From an uncultured Opitutales bacterium (lineage in GTDB: Bacteria > Verrucomicrobiota > Verrucomicrobiia > Opitutales > UBA953), in contig CAKUQY010000014.1 of NCBI GenBank assembly GCA_934675585.1, positions 1 to 51,372 of the forward strand: a stretch of DNA of 51,372 bases. Reading direction: 5' to 3'. A program made the position numbers and the translations under genes. Shown piece by piece: positions 8,308 through 16,906 of this stretch. How positions within the stretch are numbered: position 1 is the first letter of the stretch; each line of letters opens with the position of its first letter. The notes below the pieces were generated by a model that saw only the letters and a list, made by a program, of their open reading frames with translations, made no database searches and was not told where the DNA came from.

Positions 8308-9555
8308 TTATTTTTCGATTTCGTGTAAGAAAAGTCCAGAACGCAATTTGGGTTCAAACCAAGTTGATTTTGGCGGCATAATTTCGCCTGCATCAGCAAC
8401 GGCAAAAAGATCTGCCATCGTTACGGGATAAAGCGCAAAAGCCACGGCGTTCCCGCCACTTGTGCAGCGTTTTTCAAGCTCGCCCAAACCGCGAATGCCA
8501 CCGACAAAATCAATGCGCGCGTCGGTGCGCGGATCGGCGATTCCAAGAATTGGCGCGAGCACGTTCGCTTGCAAAATCGCGCAATCGAGCGATTCAATGG
8601 GGTGCGCAGCGTTAAACGTTCCCGCGCGCGCAATAATCGAATACCATTTGCCGCCAAGAAACATGCCAAATTCGTGTTTTTGTTTAGGCGCGTAAGGCGT
8701 TGTTGTCGCGGGAACGATTTCAAATTTTTCGCTCAACTTTGCCAAAAATTCGCTTTCGCTCAAACCATTCAAATCGCGCACCACACGGTTGTAATCCATG
8801 ATAAACAAATCTTCATCACAAAAAATTACCGCCATCAAATAATTAAATTCTTCGTTCCCGCTAAAATCTGGATGCGCGGCGCGGCGCTTGGCAGAAACCG
8901 CCGCCGAAGACGCCGTGCGGTGATGTCCATCGGCAATATACATCGCGGGAACTTCCTCAAAACCTTTGCGAATAGTCGCGATCACCGCGTCGTCATCGAC
9001 CACCCAAAGAAAATGCGAAACGCCGTCGTTCGACTTAAAATCATAAACGGGCTTGTGAAATTTTATCCATTCGCGCATCGCCATCGCGATGCCTTCGTGC
9101 TTGCGATAAGCCAAAAAAACAGGTTCCGTTTGGCACGAACAAACATCAAAATGATTGATGCGGTCGAGTTCTTTTTCTTTGCGCGTCAATTCGTGTTTTT
9201 TGATTGTGTTGTTCAAATATTCATCAACGCTCGCGCAAGCAACAATACCCGTTTGCACGCGACCGTTCATAATTTGGCGATAAATATAATAACAAGGTTT
9301 TTGCTCGCGCACCAATGTTCCCGCCGCGACAAACGCTTGCAAATTTTCGCGGGAACGCTCGTAAGTAATCGCGTCGTGAATTTGCGCTTCGCTCGTGTCA
9401 ATATCCGCGCGGCAAATGTGTAAAAATGATTTCACGTTCCCGCGCGCCATCGCCACAGCTTCGGCGTGATTCATCACATCGTAAGGTAGCGATGAAACTT
9501 GTTCAACAATTTCAGACGGCGGACGCAATGCCGCAAAGGGACGAACAACTGACAT
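8308..9555 (-). CDS. DUF1015 family protein
   Basis: The 415-residue protein matches the DUF1015 family from end to end: the opening VRPFAALRPP with SLPYDV, then the central IADGHHRTASS. Length is normal. The family is widespread and soluble, and its biochemical role is not something I can state from this sequence. It is followed closely by dgkA and preceded by miaA with a 24-base gap, so it lies in a run of co-directional genes. Many GGGAACG words sit in its less conserved parts. Confidence 0.85.
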   Translation of the reverse strand: MSVVRPFAALRPPSEIVEQVSSLPYDVMNHAEAVAMARGNVKSFLHICRADIDTSEAQIHDAITYERSRENLQAFVAAGTLVREQKPCYYIYRQIMNGRVQTGIVACASVDEYLNNTIKKHELTRKEKELDRINHFDVCSCQTEPVFLAYRKHEGIAMAMREWIKFHKPVYDFKSNDGVSHFLWVVDDDAVIATIRKGFEEVPAMYIADGHHRTASSAAVSAKRRAAHPDFSGNEEFNYLMAVIFCDEDLFIMDYNRVVRDLNGLSESEFLAKLSEKFEIVPATTTPYAPKQKHEFGMFLGGKWYSIIARAGTFNAAHPIESLDCAILQANVLAPILGIADPRTDARIDFVGGIRGLGELEKRCTSGGNAVAFALYPVTMADLFAVADAGEIMPPKSTWFEPKLRSGLFLHEIEK

Positions 9556-9579
9556 AACTTTATAATTATAAACAAAATA

Positions 9580-10473
9580 TTACAATTCGACAATTTGATC
9601 AGGAACGATTTGATTGCGAAACCATTTGCGCTGTTTTGCCGCAAGCTGACGCGTCGCAAGCGCAATCGTTTCACGCAACGCGGGAACGCCACCCGGCTCG
9701 CCAGCATCTAACCACGCGAGCGTTTCTTTATAACCAATTGCCGAGCCCGCCGGCGAATCAGCGCGCAGCCCGCGGGAACGCAAATTTTGAACTTCATCCA
9801 CCAAACCCGCGTGCAGCATTTGATCCACACGCAAAGCAATGCGTTGCGACAACGATTCACGTTCCCGCGAAAGCAAAACACAAAAACGGCGATAATTCGC
9901 AAATTCGCACGGACGATTTTCCATTTCTTCGCGCAACGCATCAATCGTTTTTCCCGTCGCCAAACAACGCTCCAACGCGCGCACAACGCGTCGCGGATTT
10001 TGCCAATCAAATTTTAGCGCTCCCGCCGGATTGAGTTCCCGCAATTTTTCCAATGCCAACCCTTGTTCATCGAGCGCGCGCACGCGGGAACGCAAATTTT
10101 CATCGACGGGAACGCCATCGGTTACCGCCGCAAAAAATGATTTGAGATAAAAACCGCTACCGCCACTCACCAAAATACGCTTGCCGCGGGAACGAATTTC
10201 TGCGACGACGCGCTTGGCGTATTCGACATAATCGCCCACCGAAAAAGTTTGTGTCGGCTCAACTAAATCGATGCCAAAATGTGGCACGCGGGAACGCTCT
10301 TTTGCCGTTGGTTTTGCGGTTCCAATATCCATGCCGCGATAGACATTTGTTGAATCGCAAGACAAAATTTCAGCATTGTTTGCCTCTGCCCACGTGAGCG
10401 AAAGTTCGGTTTTGCCAACCGCAGTCGTTCCCGTGAGAATCACAATTTCAGCGTCTGCGGGAACGTTAATCAT
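9580..10473 (-). CDS. miaA: tRNA dimethylallyltransferase
   Basis: MiaA adds a dimethylallyl group to the N6 of A37 in tRNAs that read UNN codons. The 297-residue protein shows the P-loop GTTAVGKT (15-22), the catalytic DSTNVYRGMDIGTAKP segment, and IGYKETLAWL with the RQLAAKQRKWFRNQ tail. Length is normal. Its start overlaps the end of the upstream small membrane protein by eight bases, indicating translational coupling. Confidence 0.95.
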   Translation of the reverse strand: MINVPADAEIVILTGTTAVGKTELSLTWAEANNAEILSCDSTNVYRGMDIGTAKPTAKERSRVPHFGIDLVEPTQTFSVGDYVEYAKRVVAEIRSRGKRILVSGGSGFYLKSFFAAVTDGVPVDENLRSRVRALDEQGLALEKLRELNPAGALKFDWQNPRRVVRALERCLATGKTIDALREEMENRPCEFANYRRFCVLLSRERESLSQRIALRVDQMLHAGLVDEVQNLRSRGLRADSPAGSAIGYKETLAWLDAGEPGGVPALRETIALATRQLAAKQRKWFRNQIVPDQIVEL

Positions 10474-10705
10474 TGCTTGGGTTTTCGTCGTCAGTTAAAC
10501 GTCTCGCGTAAATGCCGCGCACAATTAAATAAAGTCCCGCCAAGCAAAAAATCGTTCCCGCGATGGAGCAAAGTAAATTGATGTTCCCGTCAAAATGAGG
10601 CGCGAGCGAGCGTTTTAAAACCACGCCGACGACAATAACAAAAATGCCCAGCAACCAATGGCGCTGCTGAGCAATTTTATTTTTAAATGAGTTTTCGTCT
10701 GCCAT
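10466..10705 (-). CDS. Small membrane protein, unknown function
   Basis: The product has 79 residues with two hydrophobic segments (about 17-32 and 43-64) and charged ends. I do not recognise a family. It begins two bases after the oadB-like gene ends and overlaps miaA by eight bases, so it bridges the decarboxylase operon and miaA in one transcription unit. The codon pattern resembles its neighbours. Confidence 0.6.
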   Translation of the reverse strand: MADENSFKNKIAQQRHWLLGIFVIVVGVVLKRSLAPHFDGNINLLCSIAGTIFCLAGLYLIVRGIYARRLTDDENPSND

Positions 10706-10706
10706 T

Positions 10707-12188
10707 TTATTGCGCTGCCATTTGCATCGCGTCCCAAATTTTTTGAAGTTGTGGGACGAGCGCGATGTAAACGCCTGTAAAGATTGCCGAAGTAATCACA
10801 CCCGAAATATTGATACCGAGCGCATCAGGCAAAATAATCACATCGGGAGCCACGCGCGAAACCTCTTTTTGTGCAATTTTTGCACAAGTTGGCACGCACG
10901 AAATTCCCGCGATCCCGCAAACTGGGTTAAAGCGACGACCACTGAAAAGATACATCACATAGCCGCCCAAAATGCCGCCCACCGCAGAAATCGTCAATGC
11001 GAAAATGCCAAGCACCAAGAGGATGAGCACTTTTTCGCTGAGCAATGTCGAAGCCGAGCAAAGCAAACCAAGAATAAGGCCCAAGAAAAATGTCGCGCCG
11101 TAAAGAAAAACCTGGTCGATAAGCTTAACAAACGATTGAATACCCGCTTCGCGCACCGCAATGCCCACAAAAAGAGAACAGAACAATGGTGCACCCACAG
11201 GGAACAACAAGCAAAGCACACCGCAAGTAACCACCGCAAAAGCAATTTTTTCTGTCGCGGTAACTTTGATCGCTTTTTTAGGCGGAGCGTTGCGCACGCG
11301 ACGTAATGTTTCTGGAACGAGAAAACGCACCAAGAATGGATACGCACCGTAAGTAATTCCCAAATAAAGATAAGCCACAACGGTAATCGGCACAAACAAA
11401 TGTTTTGCCATTTGCAACGAGCCAAAAAGCACCATTGGCCCATCAGCGCCGCCGATCAACGCCACCGAAGCTGCTTCACCAAGACCTAAACCACAAGCGA
11501 CAGCCACCGGGAACGTTACCATTGTGCCCAATTCTGCACAAAACGCAACAAAAATACTTTGGAACGGACGCGCCATCAAGAATCCCACGTCAAGCAAAAC
11601 GCCGATGCCCATAAAAATGAAACACGCAATGAGATTGTTTGAAAAAGCATAGTTGTAAATGGGCTGAATCCAATCCACTTGCATCAAATTCACCACGTTG
11701 TCGGGTTGCTCAACCAAAGGCTCAATATTCAAATCGCCGGGAACAAGCACCTTGCCCGAAAATTCATTGCCGTTCGCATTAATTTTGAGCGTTCCCGCGC
11801 CGACATAAGTTGCGAGTTCTTCTTTTGAGCCAACCGAAATATATTCTGGATTTTTGCTCAATTTTGAAAAATCAGCATCACTACTGAGCGTGAAAAAACG
11901 CACATCGTTTTTGTCGGCATCGTTGATCCAACGTGCATCCATAATACGTTCAGAACGCACAGCGTTCGCGCTATCAATATAAAGCACACCCGTGTTTGCA
12001 ACCACCATGCCAAGACCCATCGGGATCATCAACAAAGGTTCCAAAACACCTTTTTTGCCCATAAACACCAACAACGCACCAAGGAACATCAAACAAATAC
12101 GCCCCCAAAAAATCGTCGGGTCAGAATCTACAAGCGTCGTGAGACCTTGAAAAAGCTGACGAAGAATGTCAACAAAATCGATTTCCAT
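10707..12188 (-). CDS. oadB: Na+-pumping decarboxylase beta subunit (OadB/MmdB/GcdB family)
   Basis: The beta subunit is the membrane part that couples decarboxylation of carboxybiotin to sodium export. The 493-residue protein shows the family's repeated membrane segments, GIGVLLDVGFLMARP with its conserved Asp, GGADGPMVLFGS, and a C-terminal NISGVITSAI. It is longer than the usual 375-430 residues because residues 70-175, between the second and third membrane segments, form a hydrophilic insert of roughly 80-100 residues. It is followed by genes for a small membrane protein, biotin carrier and gamma subunit upstream in the same operon. No alpha (carboxyltransferase) gene is present, so the substrate (oxaloacetate, methylmalonyl-CoA or glutaconyl-CoA) is not decided by this window. 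Confidence 0.9.
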   Translation of the reverse strand: MEIDFVDILRQLFQGLTTLVDSDPTIFWGRICLMFLGALLVFMGKKGVLEPLLMIPMGLGMVVANTGVLYIDSANAVRSERIMDARWINDADKNDVRFFTLSSDADFSKLSKNPEYISVGSKEELATYVGAGTLKINANGNEFSGKVLVPGDLNIEPLVEQPDNVVNLMQVDWIQPIYNYAFSNNLIACFIFMGIGVLLDVGFLMARPFQSIFVAFCAELGTMVTFPVAVACGLGLGEAASVALIGGADGPMVLFGSLQMAKHLFVPITVVAYLYLGITYGAYPFLVRFLVPETLRRVRNAPPKKAIKVTATEKIAFAVVTCGVLCLLFPVGAPLFCSLFVGIAVREAGIQSFVKLIDQVFLYGATFFLGLILGLLCSASTLLSEKVLILLVLGIFALTISAVGGILGGYVMYLFSGRRFNPVCGIAGISCVPTCAKIAQKEVSRVAPDVIILPDALGINISGVITSAIFTGVYIALVPQLQKIWDAMQMAAQ

Positions 12189-12202
12189 AACAACGAAAAA
12201 GT

Positions 12203-12391
12203 TTAATGTTTAGTGTTTTGCGTTTCGTTACCTTTAGGAAACAAGCTCAACAAAAAATAAAGCAGTTTAATCAAAACGGCAATCATGCAAGCAACTAAGC
12301 CCGCCGTCAAAATAATCCACGAAAGCCACTCTAATGCAAACATCATTGTTACATCAGGGATTTTCGTTGTCGCTAAAATTAAGCTTGTCAT
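12203..12391 (-). CDS. Small single-span membrane protein in decarboxylase operon
   Basis: The 62-residue product has one strong hydrophobic stretch (about 22-50) and a short polar tail. I do not recognise a family. It is placed 18 bases after the biotin-carrier gene and 14 before oadB, in the position where an extra small subunit (delta or epsilon) is found in some methylmalonyl-CoA decarboxylases. A structural role in that membrane complex is an inference from position only. Confidence 0.6.
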   Translation of the reverse strand: MTSLILATTKIPDVTMMFALEWLSWIILTAGLVACMIAVLIKLLYFLLSLFPKGNETQNTKH

Positions 12392-12409
12392 AACGAAAAA
12401 TCAAAAAAC

Positions 12410-12799
12410 TTATGCAATAGTTACAAGTGCTTGACCTTCTTCGATCGCGTCGCCTGGATTGACGAGAATCGCCGTTACCTTGCCCGCAACTGTTGAGTAA
12501 ATATTTTGTTTCATCTTCATTGCTTCAAAGGTAACCACTTGGTCATCGACAGCAATGGTTTGTCCCACTGCGACATCAATCGAAACCACTTTGCCTGCCA
12601 TCGACGCAACGATTGGCGTGCCATTGCCTGCTGGCGCGGGAACGGGTGCTGGTGCTGGCGCAGGAGCTGCTGCGGGAGCAGGCGCGGGAGCGGGAGCCGC
12701 AACTGGAGCCGCTGCCACGGGAGCCGTCGCAACTTCGCCTGCTAACTCAACAACTACTTCATAAGTTTTACCATCAACTGTTACTTTTAATTTCTTCAT
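12410..12799 (-). CDS. Biotin carboxyl carrier protein of the decarboxylase
   Basis: The protein has 129 residues. Residues 1-20 form a short conserved beta segment, 22-58 an alanine-proline linker, and 60-129 a biotinyl domain with EAMKMKQ; Lys95 is the expected biotinylation site. The flexible linker lets biotin swing between carboxyltransferase and the membrane beta subunit. The operon places it between the gamma-like gene and oadB, as in Na+-translocating methylmalonyl-CoA and glutaconyl-CoA decarboxylases. The linker codons are GC-rich and repetitive. Confidence 0.93.
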   Translation of the reverse strand: MKKLKVTVDGKTYEVVVELAGEVATAPVAAAPVAAPAPAPAPAAAPAPAPAPVPAPAGNGTPIVASMAGKVVSIDVAVGQTIAVDDQVVTFEAMKMKQNIYSTVAGKVTAILVNPGDAIEEGQALVTIA

Positions 12800-12828
12800 A
12801 AAATAATACGTTTAATTTGTTAAAAATG

Positions 12829-13230
12829 TTATCGAATATTATGCGACATTTGCGAGCGCACACCATCAATCGCCCAAGCAGAAACAACAGGACCACGCGT
12901 TGGCGCAACTTGTTGCACCGTTTTAATCGTGTATTTTTGTCCGTTGAGTGTCATCGCCACCGCAGCCGCGATAATCGCCATCGTTTCTTCCGAAACAACA
13001 TTCGCGACATCGGTCGGTGTCAACGCGCGCGAAGCCACCGCAGCCGCCGCAACATGAGCGCGATTGGTGCCAGGACGCTTAAAATTTGACATGTGCTCAG
13101 GTGAAGGCGGGAACGCCGCCGCAATTCCGCGACCCAAAGCCGCCACCAAAATAATGAACACGATCGTGCCAAGTGTTACCCAGCCGATCACGCCCCATTG
13201 AATTGTTCCTAAAATAATCGAAGTAATCAT
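12829..13230 (-). CDS. oadG: Decarboxylase gamma/delta subunit, OadG family
   Basis: The 133-residue protein has one N-terminal membrane segment (about 12-36) and a hydrophilic, Ala/Val-rich C-terminal part ending in SAWAIDGVRSQMSHNIR, which resembles the conserved C-terminus of OadG/MmdD subunits. This subunit anchors and assembles the decarboxylase complex. It is the first gene of the visible operon, in the order gamma, biotin carrier, small membrane protein, beta. The assignment relies on topology, the C-terminal motif and context. Confidence 0.75.
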   Translation of the reverse strand: MITSIILGTIQWGVIGWVTLGTIVFIILVAALGRGIAAAFPPSPEHMSNFKRPGTNRAHVAAAAVASRALTPTDVANVVSEETMAIIAAAVAMTLNGQKYTIKTVQQVAPTRGPVVSAWAIDGVRSQMSHNIR

Positions 13231-13330
13231 AAAAATAAGCGAATTTTTCTTTCAATTGTATCGTTCCCGCAAAACCACCGCAATAATATTTTACAAAATT
13301 AACAAAACAACAAATCCCCTGCGGGAACGC

Positions 13331-13459
13331 AAAAAAAAAGAAATCAAAAGAAGCTACTCGCGTTCGCTCCTTAAAGAATTTACGAGAAAAATCCTAACTT
13401 TTTCTTCAGCGGCTTAAACTGCCGAAACTTTGAAACCTTCGTCCTTCGGGCGAGAAAAT
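13331..13459. repeat. Composite intergenic repeat, copy 4
   Basis: The unit has an A-run, then GAAGCTACTCGCGTTCGCTC, then CAGCGGCTTAAACTGCCG and CCTTCGGGCGAGA, in the same orientation and order as 456-580. It fills most of the 276-base gap between ispD and the decarboxylase operon, where I see no gene. Confidence 0.75.
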
Positions 13460-13506
13460 TTCCCGTCCCTATTTCAACTTTTAACTTTTAAATTTCTTTT
13501 AATGTC

Positions 13507-14208
13507 TTACACCAGCAATTCCAGCAATTTTAAATCGGCGGGAACGGTGATTTTTGGATTTGGATTTTTGTTTTCGACAAGCGCAACGGGACGTTTAAAA
13601 ACTTGCGTGTAAGCGGAAACATCGTCAGTAATTGTTAAATTTTCAGCGACAACGCGTTCGTAAGCGTCGAGAATTGTGTTCCCGCAAAAAACTTGTGGCG
13701 TTTCCATTTCCCAAAGTCGCGCGCGGTCGAGATCGTCGAGCAAAACTGCGTTCCCGTCGCTCGCGGGAACGGCGGTTCGCTTGATTGTGTTCACGCATCT
13801 GTGCGCCAAAACAGCGGCGCCATTGGCTTGTGCAGATTCTGCCAAGCGGACAAAATTTTCAACATTGACGAGTGGCCGCGCGGCATCGTGAATAAAAATC
13901 AAATCGTCCTTTTGCGTTCCCGCGGCGCGCAAACCATTGAGCACCGAATCGCGACGCTCGTTCCCGCCACGCGCAAAAATCATTTTAGCGTTCCCGCAAA
14001 CTTTTTCCAACACGCTTTTGATTTGTTCGGCTTGCGCATCATCGCGGCAAACGCAAACGAGCGTTCCCGCGGGAAAAGCTTCGCAAAACGCTTTTGCAGA
14101 ATGCGCAACCACGGGCGTTCCCGCGAGCAACATTAAAGTTTTGTCGGCAACCGCGCCACGCATACGCTTGCCGCTCCCGCCACAAAGTAAAATCAATTTT
14201 GAGTTCAT
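13507..14208 (-). CDS. ispD: 2-C-methyl-D-erythritol 4-phosphate cytidylyltransferase
   Basis: IspD transfers CMP to methylerythritol phosphate in the non-mevalonate isoprenoid pathway. From the ATG at 14208 (MNSKLILLCGGSG) the protein has 233 residues, normal for the family; an upstream in-frame ATG adds seven unconserved residues. Family motifs are visible: the Gly-rich nucleotide-binding GGSGKRMRG, FIHDAARPLV, and ITDDVSAY near the end. It stands alone, separated from the M60-like gene by a hairpin and from the decarboxylase operon by repeats. Confidence 0.92.
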   Translation of the reverse strand: MNSKLILLCGGSGKRMRGAVADKTLMLLAGTPVVAHSAKAFCEAFPAGTLVCVCRDDAQAEQIKSVLEKVCGNAKMIFARGGNERRDSVLNGLRAAGTQKDDLIFIHDAARPLVNVENFVRLAESAQANGAAVLAHRCVNTIKRTAVPASDGNAVLLDDLDRARLWEMETPQVFCGNTILDAYERVVAENLTITDDVSAYTQVFKRPVALVENKNPNPKITVPADLKLLELLV

Positions 14209-14223
14209 TGTTTTAGATATTAT

Positions 14224-14261
14224 TTTCAAAAGCGCTTTCCCGCCGACGGCGGCTTTTGAAA
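14224..14261 (-). terminator. Nested hairpin after the M60-like gene
   Basis: TTTCAAAAGC at 14224-14233 pairs with GCTTTTGAAA at 14252-14261, with an inner hairpin (CGCC, GAC, GGCG). It lies just behind the stop codon of the upstream gene (minus strand). The T-run after it is weak, so termination is likely but not certain. Confidence 0.45.
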
Positions 14262-14267
14262 TTTAGT

Positions 14268-16205
14268 TCATAAATCATTTTCCTCTGAGTTTTCTGAAAG
14301 TTCGGTGATTTCAGATTCTTTGCTATCGCGCGATTCTGCATCTTCGATTTCTTCGGGCGTTCCCGCGGCATATTGGGTACGACCGCTCATATCGATTGGC
14401 GGATTATAATCGCTAAAATAAATGGAAATTCCGTTTGGCGGGAACGCGCCAATCCAGCCGTCTTCGCGCGTTTTTTCTTTGTTTTCAAAATCAAATTTAA
14501 ATTCGGGCAAATTGCCGACGCGCGCTTTAATTTGCTCGTTATATTTAAATCCAAATTGTTCAAAATACGGTCCCAAATTCATTTTTACCAATTGCGACCA
14601 AGTGGTAATAAAAACGTCCGCGCGCTCAACTTCGGTTTCAATATTCGCCTTTGCCGCCTTGCGAAATTCTGCGAGCAAATCCATGAAAACTTCTGTGCCA
14701 AATTTTTCAATCAACGGCGCGTACATGCCGAGCAATTCTGGCGTGAACGAGCGTTTTGGTTTTTCAAACGCTTGCGTTTGCAGCGCGGGAACGTCGATAA
14801 AATCGGTTAACGGGCGCTCTGTAAATTGTTTCATGCAACACATCGCAAGCAATGCCGCCGCCGCATCGTCGTTGTGATAAAGCGTCCACGCGCGGCTCAC
14901 GCGATTTTTTGCCAAGTAAAAAAACGCCGGCCACGAGCCCTCTTGCTTAATTTGTTCAAGATTTGAAAAATTCTCCGCATCAGCCAACGGCAACACGATT
15001 TCGTGTCCCGCGTGCCCGCCTGCACTATTTGAATCGGCATCAAACAAAATGTATTCCACATCTTCGAGCGGTTTTTTTCGTCCAATCGCTTTGTCTAAAT
15101 ACGCAATCACTTTGTCCCAAAAAACAACCAATTCTTTTGGATCTTTCAAATTGCGAATTGTGCTCGCGGGAACGACTGCTTTAAAATATTCACCCTCGAG
15201 TTGAGCCCACGGCGCGGGAGCGTTGCGCAATTTTTCCCACTCAGACATTTTTGTGTCGTCCAAACGATAAACCGGCGCTTCGACAACACCCACAAAACGA
15301 AAACGCACACGCTCGGGAACGCGCGCTTGCGAGGAAGTTACAATTTTTCTCTTAACTGGTGGCGCGGGAGCCCAAACGTAAATCATGCCGCCGAAAGGAT
15401 TAACGATTTCGATCGAATCGTTCCCGATGCCAGTTTCGCGCGAAATCAGCGGGAAACGCGACCACGCGTTGTCATAAATGCCACCTTCCAAATTATCAGT
15501 ATGCGCGCCAATGCGAATTTTATAACCGCGATTCACGCCACCTTTTGCCACGCGAACGCGAATCACTTCACCGGGCGGAGCATACGCTCCTGTGCATTGC
15601 CAGCCGCGAATTTTATTTTTTGCCGTGTAAGTTATCGCCACGCGCGTTGCTTTTTCGGGAACGCTTCCCGGAAACGTTTTTGCGGCGGGGTGCGGCTTGA
15701 CATTATCGAGTGGCAAATTGTTAAACGCGTGCAATTTTTTCAAAAATTCCGCGCACTTTTCATTTTCTTCTTCGAGCAATTTAATTTCTTCGCGCGATTT
15801 TTTTTGGGGCTTTTCGGCGGGAACGGCTTTTTGAGCTTTTCGTTCGGCGCGCTTGGTAGCGTTGCGTTCTTGCGTCCGCGTAATTTCTGGTGGTTTCATC
15901 AAGCGTCGTTGCTTGCGCACAACTTTGACGCCGTCGTAATAAAATGGCTCGCTCATCGACGGAACCACTTCTTTAAAAATCAATTCCAAATCTTTGTCAA
16001 TTTTTCGCCGACTCATAATAATGCGGTCGGCTTTGGTATTTTTACTTTTAAATTTGGGAACGGTCGCCTGCGCGATCAAAGTTTTATCTGCCGCGGGAAC
16101 GCTCATCGCGGGAACGACCTGATCCCAAACGCTCCCGCCCTCTTCTTCGCCAATCACCCACAACGGCACCAGCGCAAAAACTACAAAAAACGTAAACTGC
16201 TTCAT
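14268..16205 (-). CDS. Secreted M60 (enhancin-like) family protein lacking the zinc-protease motif
   Basis: The 645-residue protein (ATG at 16205, followed by a signal peptide ending near residue 20) carries an M60-type region. Residues 205-280 (TGAYAPPGEVIRVRV, IGAHTDNL, NPFGGMIYV) match the beta-sandwich, and 333-460 match the catalytic region (PWAQLEGEYF, RNLKDP, FWDKV, SAGGHAG, QEGSWPAFFY). In active M60 enzymes the last motif continues as HELGH; here the aligned residues 429-433 read FYLAK, and the downstream glutamate motif reads DDAAA. The zinc ligands are therefore missing and peptidase activity is not expected. The N-terminal 180 residues are charged and the last 40 acidic. It follows the FGE-like lipoprotein gene by four bases and may bind mucin or glycans instead. 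Confidence 0.85.
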   Translation of the reverse strand: MKQFTFFVVFALVPLWVIGEEEGGSVWDQVVPAMSVPAADKTLIAQATVPKFKSKNTKADRIIMSRRKIDKDLELIFKEVVPSMSEPFYYDGVKVVRKQRRLMKPPEITRTQERNATKRAERKAQKAVPAEKPQKKSREEIKLLEEENEKCAEFLKKLHAFNNLPLDNVKPHPAAKTFPGSVPEKATRVAITYTAKNKIRGWQCTGAYAPPGEVIRVRVAKGGVNRGYKIRIGAHTDNLEGGIYDNAWSRFPLISRETGIGNDSIEIVNPFGGMIYVWAPAPPVKRKIVTSSQARVPERVRFRFVGVVEAPVYRLDDTKMSEWEKLRNAPAPWAQLEGEYFKAVVPASTIRNLKDPKELVVFWDKVIAYLDKAIGRKKPLEDVEYILFDADSNSAGGHAGHEIVLPLADAENFSNLEQIKQEGSWPAFFYLAKNRVSRAWTLYHNDDAAAALLAMCCMKQFTERPLTDFIDVPALQTQAFEKPKRSFTPELLGMYAPLIEKFGTEVFMDLLAEFRKAAKANIETEVERADVFITTWSQLVKMNLGPYFEQFGFKYNEQIKARVGNLPEFKFDFENKEKTREDGWIGAFPPNGISIYFSDYNPPIDMSGRTQYAAGTPEEIEDAESRDSKESEITELSENSEENDL

Positions 16206-16209
16206 CACT

Positions 16210-16902
16210 TTATTTTTCAACATTAGTTAATACGATACGAAATCCAAGATATCTTTTGTTGCGATTTTTCCAAATGCTACGAACTTCGTAAATCGAGCAT
16301 GTTTCTTCATTCGAATTATAACCGCCGCCACAAAAATACGCCAACTCTTCATTTTCATCGCCTGCGTCCGCCCATTCCCAAATGTTCCCGAGCATATCGT
16401 AAAATCCCCAAGCGTTCGGTTCTTTTTTGCCTACAGAATGCGAAACGCGTCCAGAATTTGTGCTAATCCAAGCAACATCTAACAAATCGCGAAGTGATTC
16501 ACCTTTGCAATAACGCATTGTCGTTCCCGCCGCGCAAACATATTGCCACTCATCGAGCGTTGGCAAACGAAATTCCTGATCATTTTTGATAATACCTTGT
16601 TCTCGCGCAAATTTTGTCAATCGCCGACAATATCTTTCAGCTTCATACCAATCAACATAATCAACTGGCGCACGCAAATTGCCCTCATTTCTCGATTTAT
16701 TATAACCCATCACATGCTTAAATTCTGCCTGCGTTACTTCAAATTTCCCCATCGCAAAATTGCGCTCGGGAACGCGAATTGTCTCGGGAACGTAGCCGTT
16801 CAAATCAACATTCCTCGGCATTGTTATAATTCGCATTGCTGCACACGCGCTCAAAAAACAAACCGCCAAAACAAGTAAAATAATTGAAGTATTTTTTTTC
16901 AT
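16210..16902 (-). CDS. Lipoprotein with FGE-sulfatase (SUMF1) fold
   Basis: Starting at the ATG at 16902, the 230-residue protein has a lipoprotein signal peptide with lipobox LSAC (Cys20). The formylglycine-generating-enzyme-type fold follows: FAMGKFEVTQAEFKHVMG, APVDYVDWYEAERYCRRL, FRLPTLDEWQYVCAAG and WGFYDMLGNIWEWA. I cannot identify the catalytic cysteine pair of true FGE, so it is more likely a binding or structural member of this C-type-lectin-like family. It lies four bases after the kamA-like gene and four before the M60-like gene, so the three probably form one transcript. Confidence 0.82.
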   Translation of the reverse strand: MKKNTSIILLVLAVCFLSACAAMRIITMPRNVDLNGYVPETIRVPERNFAMGKFEVTQAEFKHVMGYNKSRNEGNLRAPVDYVDWYEAERYCRRLTKFAREQGIIKNDQEFRLPTLDEWQYVCAAGTTMRYCKGESLRDLLDVAWISTNSGRVSHSVGKKEPNAWGFYDMLGNIWEWADAGDENEELAYFCGGGYNSNEETCSIYEVRSIWKNRNKRYLGFRIVLTNVEK

Positions 16903-16906
16903 AAAA

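Noticed and set aside
15201..16226. Plus-strand frame of 341 codons
   Set aside because: Opposite the M60-like gene; composition is Arg/Phe/Asn-rich and no family is visible.
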